DNA from: Melioribacter roseus
Lineage (GTDB): Bacteria > Bacteroidota > Ignavibacteria > Ignavibacteriales > Melioribacteraceae
NCBI GenBank assembly: GCA_020724265.1
Contig: DYHH01000008.1
Span: forward strand, 1 to 64,000
Reading direction: 5' to 3'
DNA: 64,000 nt
In this document: piece after piece, positions 54,543 to 61,502 of the stretch
Layout: each line of letters begins with the position of its first letter
Position numbering within the stretch: position 1 is the stretch's first letter
Notes under the pieces: model-generated
The model's input: only the letters and a program-made list of their open reading frames with translations
Told to the model about the DNA's origin: nothing
Database searches by the model: none
Translations under genes and position numbers: made by a program

Positions 54543-55574
54543 CTATTTCTTGAGTACGAAAGAGAATTCACTTCCTTCACCAATAGTACTTTTTACGGTG
54601 ATTTTGGTGCCATGTGCTTCTAATATGTGCTTAACGATAGCTAAACCCAATCCGGTTCCACCTACTGCACGAGTTCTAACCTTATCAACCCTATAGAATC
54701 TTTCAAAAATTCGACTTATTTCCGAATCCGCAATACCGATTCCTGTATCTTTTACAATAATTCGACCTTCTTTTTCCGATTCTACAATTAGAATTTCAAC
54801 TTTACCTTTATCTGTATATTTAATGGCATTGGAAATTAAATTTGTCATTACCTGTTTTAATCTAACTTTATCACCAAAAAGTTGAAGATTTGGTCTGATT
54901 TCACCTAATATCAGTGGGATTCCTTTTGTTTCCGATAAATTTTTCATTTCATTGACGATTGATTCCAAATATTCTTTTGCATCGAAAAAACGAAAACTCA
55001 TTCTCATTTCACCCGATTCTATCATCGATATATCAATCAGATCATTAAGTAAATTATTCAGATTCTCCGAATGTCTGGCAGCTTTTATAAGAAAATTCTT
55101 ATTTACTTTAGGATCATTGATAGCCCCATCGAGCAAAGTTTCAATATAACCTTGTATTCCGAAAATAGGAGTTCGTAATTCATGCGAAACATTTCCTAAA
55201 AATTCGGTACGAACCTGTTCTAATTTTTTGAGATTCTCAATATCACTTCTCGTCTTTAAAAACATAGATTTAATTTCATCTTCAAGATCAACCAAGCTGG
55301 TTGTAAGTTTAATCTCTTCGGCAGAATTAAATTTATTTTTTCGTATTGATTCAATTATGGTTTTTACTTCCAATATATCAATCTTTCTTTTTTCCCCGAT
55401 TATATACAATAGAATAAAAAGAAAGAGTAGTGTTAACAATGATAACGAAATGAATTGAGTTAGACTGAGAGGGTAAATAAATGAAATAAAAAATAAAAAC
55501 AATACGAAGACAATAAAAATCTCAACAAAGTAGATTTTTGACGCATAAAGGTTCTTTTTAATTTTATTCCACAT
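54543..55574 (-). CDS. PhoR-like membrane sensor histidine kinase
   Basis: A 343-residue kinase. The start chosen is ATG at 55574, which overlaps the response-regulator gene by 11 bases; a GTG at 55595 is a less likely alternative. Two hydrophobic helices lie at about 17-62, with hardly any periplasmic loop, so sensing is probably within the membrane or by a partner. Then come the HisKA box LGNVSHELRTPIFGIQGY (phospho-His about 131), N-box TNLISNAIKYTDKG, G1 DTGIGIAD, F-box FERFYRVDK and G2 GTGLGLAI. No PAS domain is visible. It is the partner of the PhoB-like regulator encoded just upstream. Confidence 0.93.
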   Translation of the reverse strand: MWNKIKKNLYASKIYFVEIFIVFVLFLFFISFIYPLSLTQFISLSLLTLLFLFILLYIIGEKRKIDILEVKTIIESIRKNKFNSAEEIKLTTSLVDLEDEIKSMFLKTRSDIENLKKLEQVRTEFLGNVSHELRTPIFGIQGYIETLLDGAINDPKVNKNFLIKAARHSENLNNLLNDLIDISMIESGEMRMSFRFFDAKEYLESIVNEMKNLSETKGIPLILGEIRPNLQLFGDKVRLKQVMTNLISNAIKYTDKGKVEILIVESEKEGRIIVKDTGIGIADSEISRIFERFYRVDKVRTRAVGGTGLGLAIVKHILEAHGTKITVKSTIGEGSEFSFVLKK

Positions 55575-56250
55575 TTTTAAAGCGGTAACCAACACCTTTT
55601 ATTGTCTCGATAAGATCTGCGTACTCACCTAATTTTTCGCGAATTTTTCTAACGTGAACATCTACGGTTCTTTCAACCACAAAAATATCTGTTCCCCAAA
55701 CATCCGTAAGAATTTTATCACGAACAAAAACTTTACCCGGCTGTGATGCCAAATATGCAAGTATCTCAAATTCTTTTTTGGGAAGGATTAAATTTTCGCC
55801 GTTGAGATTGACAGTATATCTTTCACGATCAATACGTAAAGGACCAATTTTTATCTTGTTAGCTTTTGATGGATCTAAAGCAGTTAATCTTCTGAGGTTA
55901 GATTTTACACGAGCTACTAATTTTTTTGGTGAAATAGGTTTTTGTACATAATCATCGGCTCCTAAATTCAAGCCGGTTATTTCATCAACCTCACTTGTTT
56001 TTGCCGTAAGGAACAATACCGGAGTATCTTTGAATTGATCATTTTCCCTAATTTTTTTACAAGTTTGATATCCATCCAATTTTGGCATTAATACATCAAG
56101 AATAATTAGATCGGGTTTTTCAGATAATTTTTCAAGTGCTTCGATGCCATCGTATGCCTTAATAACTTCAAACCCTTCTTGAATAAGATTATATTCAAGA
56201 AATTCTACTATGTCAGGTTCATCATCTACTAAAAGTATTTTGTGGTTCAT
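55564..56250 (-). CDS. PhoB-like response regulator (OmpR/PhoB family)
   Basis: A 228-residue transcription factor. Receiver domain at 1-120: acidic pocket DDEPD (9-13), phospho-Asp near 52 in ILDVLMPKLDGY, Thr in LFLTAKTSE near 82 and Lys in YVQKPISPKKL near 104. The winged-helix DNA-binding domain (about 130-228) has KEFEILAYLASQPGKVFVRDKIL and the recognition helix VERTVDVHVRKIREKLG. Together with the PhoR-like kinase it forms a two-component system. The signal is unknown; phosphate is the family's classic one. It follows the oxidoreductase gene by 7 bases. Confidence 0.95.
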   Translation of the reverse strand: MNHKILLVDDEPDIVEFLEYNLIQEGFEVIKAYDGIEALEKLSEKPDLIILDVLMPKLDGYQTCKKIRENDQFKDTPVLFLTAKTSEVDEITGLNLGADDYVQKPISPKKLVARVKSNLRRLTALDPSKANKIKIGPLRIDRERYTVNLNGENLILPKKEFEILAYLASQPGKVFVRDKILTDVWGTDIFVVERTVDVHVRKIREKLGEYADLIETIKGVGYRFKNVE

Positions 56251-56257
56251 ATCTTTT

Positions 56258-57259
56258 CTATAATTTTATTTCTTTATTCTGCTGTGTCGATTTATAAAGT
56301 ACCTCAACCAACTTCATTCTTTTAAGTGCATCATCACTTGAAGACAAAATAGGGTTAATTCCCTTAATGGCTCCGATAAAATGTTTCAATTCGTTTTCGT
56401 AAGATTTCTTAAACAAATCTTTCTTTCCCGAAGAAGGAGTAGTTAAATCAACTTGAATTGAATCAATTCTCCTATAAGCATTAAGCGGATTAAGATGAGC
56501 AGTACCTTCAGAACCGAACGCTGTTAAATTAAAACCATCCGATTCGGAATGCAAGCTCCAACTAACATCAAAATTAATTACTGTTCCGTTTTTATTTCTT
56601 ATAAATCCAACAGCAGAATCTTCAACATCTTTTGTATTATGGTGAAAATTCTGAACCGAAACACTACTGATGCCGGGGAAATCAATCAACCAAAGAGAAA
56701 GATCAAGCAGATTAATACCGAGGTCAAGAATTACTCCTCCGCCTGCTTCATTTTTTTTGAAAAACCATTTCTGTTCACTGCTTTGTTTACGGAGCCAGCC
56801 GCATTTAATATAGAAAATATCTCCAAGCTCACCACTGTTTATTATACTTTTTAGTAGCATTGCATCGGGTCTAAACCGGAGGTTCATACCGACCATTACT
56901 TTGCAGCTATACTTCTTTGCGGTATCATTAATTCGTTTCGTTTCTTCGTAGTTTAATGCAATCGGTTTTTCAATTAATAAATCTTTTCCCGCTTTCAAAA
57001 AATCAATTGCAATGTCATGATGAGTATTAGTAGGTGTAGCAATAATTGCTGCGTCAAATTCGGATTTTTCAATTAACTCTTTATAATCAGTGAAAGTATT
57101 TTTTATTCCGAATTTTTCTGCAACAGTGTTAAGTCTATTTTTGTTAATTTCGGCAAGAGAAACTATTTCAACATTTTTTAGTTTGGATAAAATAGGTAAA
57201 TGAATTAGCTGAGCTATTCCACCCAAACCAACAACAGCAAATTTTGTTATGTCTTTCAA
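56258..57259 (-). CDS. Gfo/Idh/MocA-family NAD(P)-dependent oxidoreductase
   Basis: A 333-residue oxidoreductase. The start is a TTG at 57259 whose TTGA overlaps the dxs stop, with a GAGG seven bases upstream; upstream in-frame codons to 57295 would lie inside dxs. N-terminal Rossmann fold: FAVVGLGGIAQLIHLP (about 7-22). Then SLAEINKNRLN, AAIIATPTNTHHDIAIDFLKAG and the catalytic Lys in LIEKPIALNYEE near 97. The C-terminal alpha/beta domain carries GGGVILDLGINLLDLSLWL. It reduces or oxidises sugars or related alcohols, with substrate unknown. Its place between dxs and a two-component system gives no clear clue. Confidence 0.9.
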   Translation of the reverse strand: MKDITKFAVVGLGGIAQLIHLPILSKLKNVEIVSLAEINKNRLNTVAEKFGIKNTFTDYKELIEKSEFDAAIIATPTNTHHDIAIDFLKAGKDLLIEKPIALNYEETKRINDTAKKYSCKVMVGMNLRFRPDAMLLKSIINSGELGDIFYIKCGWLRKQSSEQKWFFKKNEAGGGVILDLGINLLDLSLWLIDFPGISSVSVQNFHHNTKDVEDSAVGFIRNKNGTVINFDVSWSLHSESDGFNLTAFGSEGTAHLNPLNAYRRIDSIQVDLTTPSSGKKDLFKKSYENELKHFIGAIKGINPILSSSDDALKRMKLVEVLYKSTQQNKEIKL

Positions 57260-59175
57260 ACAGCTACCTCTTCTTTGATTCCTTTCCCTTTGCAAAAGAT
57301 TTTAATTTTATGAAAGATTCCTTCGGGATCAATTTCAATCATTCGATGCAATTCTTTTTGCGTACCATGATCAATAAAATGATCCGGCAGACCAATTCTG
57401 ACTATATCATTTTTATAATTATGATCTGAAAAATATTCTAAAACGGCGGATCCAAAACCTCCAACAATAGAATTTTCTTCTACTGTTACGATTTTATCAA
57501 AACGATTAGCGATGTTATCCAATAATTTAGTATCCAGCGGTTTAATAAATCTCATGTTAATAACTTCAGCATTTATTCCGGCATTCTTTAATAGATCGGC
57601 AGCTTCTATTGAATATTGTACCATATTTCCAACCGCAAGAATTGCAACATCTTCGCCATGTAAAAGTACTTCTGCTTTCCCAATCTCAATGGCTTCAAAA
57701 TTAGTTCTAAGTTGAATCCCGGTACCTTCACCTCGCGGATATCTAATTGCAGACGGTCCCTCGATTTTATTAACCGCCGTGTACATCATATCACGCAATT
57801 CTTGTTCATCTTTAGGAGCCATTACAATCATTCCCGGTATCATTCTTAGATAAGACAAATCAAAAGTACCATGATGAGTAGGACCATCGGCACCAACTAA
57901 CCCGGCTCTATCAATTGCAAAGATAACTTTTAGTTTTTGCAAAGCAACATCATGAATTACTTGATCATATGCTCTTTGTAAAAATGAAGAGTAAATAGCA
58001 GCAACCGGTATTACCCCTTGTGTTGCAAGTCCGGCAGCAAAAGTAACCGCATGTTCTTCTGCAATACCAACATCAAAATAATTTTGCGGAAATTCTTGTT
58101 GAAGAATATCCAAACCTGTTCCATCTGGCATAGCTGCAGTAATACCTACGATGTTTGAATTTTCTTTAACCAAATCAACCATCGCATTACCAAAAATTGA
58201 AGTATATGATGGTTTGCCTTCGGATTTTTTAATTGCTTTCCCGGTAATTTTATCAAAAGGAGTTGAAGCGTGCAAACGCTGAACGTGTCCTTCGGCAGGT
58301 TTGTAGCCTTTACCTTTTTCTGTGATTGCATGAACTAAAAGTGGTCCGGGGTAATCTTTTATATGTGTAAACAATTTAACGAGCTGTCCAACATTGTGCC
58401 CGTTAACCGGTCCAAAATAACGAAAGCCTAATGCTTCAAACAACATACCCGGTGTGATTACAGATTTAATACCTGATTCAAAACGAGCTGCAACTTTGCG
58501 AAGTCTATCACCAAAATCATCCAACTTGCCGGTTAAATCCCAGATAGCTCCTTTCAATCTATTATACTCTGGATGAGAAATCATTTCTGTAAAGTAATTT
58601 GAAATTTGCCAAACGTTAGGAGCAATTGACATATTATTGTCGTTAAGAACAACAATTATATTCTTTTTAAGAATACCGCAGTTATTCATTGCTTCGTAAG
58701 CCATACCGCCGGTCATTGCGCCATCACCAATAACGGCAATTACTTTTTTATTTGTTTGAAGAATATCGCTTCCGGTAGCCATACCCAAAGCAGCGGAAAT
58801 TGAAGTAGAAGCATGACCGGCTCCAAATGCGTCATACTCACTTTCGGTTCTCTTTAAGAATCCGCTCAAACCGTTTAACCTTCTTATAGTATGTAATTGA
58901 TCTCTTCTGCCGGTAATAATTTTATGCGGATATGCTTGATGACCGGTATCCCAAACAATTAAATCACTTGGCGTGTTAAAAACTTTATGCAATGCTACAG
59001 TAAGTTCAACCGACCCCAACCCACCTCCGAAATGCCCACCTACCTGTGAAATTACGTCAACCATATATTGACGGATTTCTGAACATAAACCTTTTAGATC
59101 AACAACGGAAAATTCTTTTATGTCACCGGGGGAATCAACATTAAACAGATATTTATACTTTGTCTTGTCAATCAT
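57256..59175 (-). CDS. dxs: 1-deoxy-D-xylulose-5-phosphate synthase
   Basis: A 639-residue thiamine-diphosphate enzyme joining pyruvate and glyceraldehyde-3-phosphate, the first step of the MEP isoprenoid pathway. Marks: GGHFGGGLGSVELTVALH (His near 50), WDTGHQAYPHKIITGR, GDGAMTGGMAYEAMNN (ThDP-magnesium motif, near 150), NDNNMSIAPNV, the middle domain VGIAEEHAVTFAAGLA with the catalytic Glu near 375, and the C-terminal domain EENSIVGGFGSAV. The length is normal. It follows xseB by 19 bases and is coupled to the oxidoreductase gene; the xseA-xseB-dxs neighbourhood is common in bacteria. Confidence 0.97.
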   Translation of the reverse strand: MIDKTKYKYLFNVDSPGDIKEFSVVDLKGLCSEIRQYMVDVISQVGGHFGGGLGSVELTVALHKVFNTPSDLIVWDTGHQAYPHKIITGRRDQLHTIRRLNGLSGFLKRTESEYDAFGAGHASTSISAALGMATGSDILQTNKKVIAVIGDGAMTGGMAYEAMNNCGILKKNIIVVLNDNNMSIAPNVWQISNYFTEMISHPEYNRLKGAIWDLTGKLDDFGDRLRKVAARFESGIKSVITPGMLFEALGFRYFGPVNGHNVGQLVKLFTHIKDYPGPLLVHAITEKGKGYKPAEGHVQRLHASTPFDKITGKAIKKSEGKPSYTSIFGNAMVDLVKENSNIVGITAAMPDGTGLDILQQEFPQNYFDVGIAEEHAVTFAAGLATQGVIPVAAIYSSFLQRAYDQVIHDVALQKLKVIFAIDRAGLVGADGPTHHGTFDLSYLRMIPGMIVMAPKDEQELRDMMYTAVNKIEGPSAIRYPRGEGTGIQLRTNFEAIEIGKAEVLLHGEDVAILAVGNMVQYSIEAADLLKNAGINAEVINMRFIKPLDTKLLDNIANRFDKIVTVEENSIVGGFGSAVLEYFSDHNYKNDIVRIGLPDHFIDHGTQKELHRMIEIDPEGIFHKIKIFCKGKGIKEEVAV

Positions 59176-59194
59176 TTAAATTACCTCAAACTAA

Positions 59195-59416
59195 TTATTC
59201 ATTTTCAAATTCATTTTCGAGCCGTGATTTTAACTTCATAATCTTAACTTCGGCCTCCTTCAGTTTATTATAACAAATTTTTGAGAGATTAATTCCCTCT
59301 TCATACAACTTAATTGATTCATCTAAACCAATCTCGTCATTTTCCAGCAGTTCAGCAATTTCTTCGAGTCTTTTCAGCGAATTCTCGAAAGAATCCGTTT
59401 CTTTTTTTTTAGCCAT
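59195..59416 (-). CDS. xseB: Exodeoxyribonuclease VII small subunit
   Basis: A 73-residue helical protein. SFENSLKRLEEIAELLENDEIGLDESIKLYEEG is the full XseB helix-turn-helix pattern (quoted in part: FENSLKRLEEIAELLE), followed by NLSKICYNKLKEAEVKI. It binds XseA to form the single-strand-specific exonuclease. It overlaps xseA by 8 bases and precedes dxs. Confidence 0.95.
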   Translation of the reverse strand: MAKKKETDSFENSLKRLEEIAELLENDEIGLDESIKLYEEGINLSKICYNKLKEAEVKIMKLKSRLENEFENE

Positions 59417-60587
59417 TTTTTATATCTACCTCATTATCATAAAATTTTAATTTGAAATCTATATCGTCTTTAAAATGAATCGAACGAGTTACAAATTTAC
59501 CGTTCTGTTTGACAAGTGTAAAACCTTTCTTTAAAGTTTTTTGGATGTCGTAGCCATCAAGTGATTTTTCTAAATATTTCAAATGCTGAATTTTATTTTT
59601 ATATTGCTGAAAGATACTCATTGAAATCAACGAGTATAAATTATCAATCGATTGCATACCGATATTTACTTTGTTTTCAATGCTTCTAAAACCATAGGAA
59701 CGTAATATTTCATTCACCGAGTCTTTGCTCTCATCAATTTTATTTATCATTGTTACATCCAACTGCTCACTATAACCTTTTAGAAAATCTAAAATATCTT
59801 CTTTGTTCGGAGTAGCCAATTCAATTGCGGCAGACGGAGTCGGTGCTCTCAAATCAGCTACAAAATCCGTTATTGTAAAATCAATTTCGTGCCCAACACC
59901 GCTAATAACTGGAATTCTTGATTCAAAAACAGCACGAGCAACAATTTCTTCATTAAAAGCCCACAGGTCTTCTAAAGACCCTCCGCCTCTAGCAATTATC
60001 AAAATATCAATATCAATCCTATTGTTGAATTCCTGAATTGCTTGTGCAATTAACTTTGCGGCACCTTCACCTTGAACTTGAGTCGGAGCAACAACCAACT
60101 CTACAATAGGATATCTTCTTGAAACAATATTAATAATATCATTATAAGCTGCACTTCCGGAACCTGTTATAATTCCGATTTTTTCCGGGAAAGACGGAAT
60201 AGATTTCTTAAATTTTTCATCGAATAAACCTTCGGCAGCCAATTTACTTTTTAATCTCTCAAAAGCAGCTTGAAGCTCTCCTACACCAGCCGGTTTCATC
60301 GAACGTACATCAATTTGATAACTACCGCGCGGCGGATAAACAGATATCTTTCCGTTAACTATGATTTTCATCCCGTCTTCGGGAGTGAAAAAGACATAGT
60401 TGTTGAATCCTTTCCACATTGCACAGCTTATCTGGGCGTTAGAATCTTTAAGAGTGAAGTACCAATGACCCGAGACATGCTGCTTAAAATTAGATATTTC
60501 ACCAATAACACTAAGAGAATCAAAATTAGATTCTAAAGTTTCACGAATAACCGAAGTAAGTTCGCTCACCGATTCATATTGCTGCAT
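59409..60587 (-). CDS. xseA: Exodeoxyribonuclease VII large subunit
   Basis: A 392-residue nuclease subunit degrading single-stranded DNA from both ends. The N-terminal OB-fold is at about 1-100 (VIGEISNFKQHVSGHWYFTL). The catalytic domain has IGIITGSGSAAYNDI, VEVVAPTQVQGEGA-type block, the family motif IARGGGSLEDLWAFNEE near 190 and PVISGVGHEIDFTITDFVADLRAPTPSAAIE near 222 (quoted for outline). The coiled-coil and C-terminal KKGFTLVKQ complete it. It starts 2 bases after the methyltransferase stop, so the genes share a transcript. Confidence 0.96.
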   Translation of the reverse strand: MQQYESVSELTSVIRETLESNFDSLSVIGEISNFKQHVSGHWYFTLKDSNAQISCAMWKGFNNYVFFTPEDGMKIIVNGKISVYPPRGSYQIDVRSMKPAGVGELQAAFERLKSKLAAEGLFDEKFKKSIPSFPEKIGIITGSGSAAYNDIINIVSRRYPIVELVVAPTQVQGEGAAKLIAQAIQEFNNRIDIDILIIARGGGSLEDLWAFNEEIVARAVFESRIPVISGVGHEIDFTITDFVADLRAPTPSAAIELATPNKEDILDFLKGYSEQLDVTMINKIDESKDSVNEILRSYGFRSIENKVNIGMQSIDNLYSLISMSIFQQYKNKIQHLKYLEKSLDGYDIQKTLKKGFTLVKQNGKFVTRSIHFKDDIDFKLKFYDNEVDIKNG

Positions 60588-60589
60588 GG

Positions 60590-61459
60590 TTAAATTTCTT
60601 TTCTAAAAATTAAACAATACTGGTGATGCCTATTACCGACCCAAGCATTATTAACACCCAAAGCTATTAACGGCTTGTCATCTTGCAGCCAAATTTTTTC
60701 GTCTTTCAATATCCAGCTCTTATCATTTCGATTGGTAAGTGAAATTGCAGTATCGAATGCTAAAGGATAAAGTTTGCTTTCATTATATACATTGTTTGTA
60801 ATAATCGTCAGATAACCGCCGGCTTTAATTAAATCCCATACAACATCGAAAATTTTTGCCTGGAATTCAATGAAGTTATTATAGTCTGTGATATTACCCA
60901 AATCATTTTTATCGGAAGAATATTTTGTATCGAGACCGGAGTTTTTTCGTTTTGTTTGACGCAATGAATTTCGTTCCAGTTGATTCCAATACGGCGGTGA
61001 AGTTATTACGTAATCGAATTTATCTACCGGAAGACCTTGCATGTTTATCAATTTAATTGCATTTAATGAATTTCCATTTATCGGAATTATAGTTGAATTG
61101 TATTTCCCCTTTTTAACTCTTCTTACTGAAGTATTGTAATATTTTTTTTGCAATTCAATACCGACTGCATTCCTGTTTAATTCACCTGAAGCAATTAAAG
61201 TACTACCAGTACCAAGGAAAGGATCGAAGACCCACTCTTCTTTTTTTGTGAAGAAGGTTATGAATTCCTTAACTAATGTTTCTGGAAATTTTGCCGGATG
61301 TAAAACTTCATCTTCTTTTCTTTTGGGGGGACGGTGAACAAACCAAGTTTTGGTAAACTTAATCCATTCTTTTCCGGTTAAGTCATTAAGTTTGTTGTTA
61401 AGACTCAATCTGCCCCGTTGACCCAGGTCAAGAAATTTATTTTCTTTTGATTTTGTCAT
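60590..61459 (-). CDS. DNA methyltransferase (N4-cytosine/N6-adenine type, TSPPY motif)
   Basis: A 289-residue amino-methyltransferase. HPAKFPETLVKEFI (motif X-like) is at about 55-68, the AdoMet loop FDPFLGTGSTLIASG (motif I) near 80-95 with VGIEL after it, and the catalytic TSPPYWN (motif IV) near 153-159. The TSPPY form is most common in N4-methylcytosine enzymes, but base specificity needs testing. No restriction endonuclease or specificity subunit is next to it, so it looks like an orphan methylase. It stands 2 bases upstream of xseA, in a housekeeping operon. Confidence 0.85.
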   Translation of the reverse strand: MTKSKENKFLDLGQRGRLSLNNKLNDLTGKEWIKFTKTWFVHRPPKRKEDEVLHPAKFPETLVKEFITFFTKKEEWVFDPFLGTGSTLIASGELNRNAVGIELQKKYYNTSVRRVKKGKYNSTIIPINGNSLNAIKLINMQGLPVDKFDYVITSPPYWNQLERNSLRQTKRKNSGLDTKYSSDKNDLGNITDYNNFIEFQAKIFDVVWDLIKAGGYLTIITNNVYNESKLYPLAFDTAISLTNRNDKSWILKDEKIWLQDDKPLIALGVNNAWVGNRHHQYCLIFRKEI

Positions 61460-61502
61460 TGCATAAAGTTAAAGATTCTAAAAACGATTTCAAATTCTCA
61501 CA

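Noticed and set aside
57260-57295. Upstream extension of the Gfo/Idh/MocA gene
   Set aside because: It would lie inside the dxs 3' end and add a basic stretch (RERNQRRGSC) without homology. The TTG that overlaps the dxs stop has a good GAGG before it.
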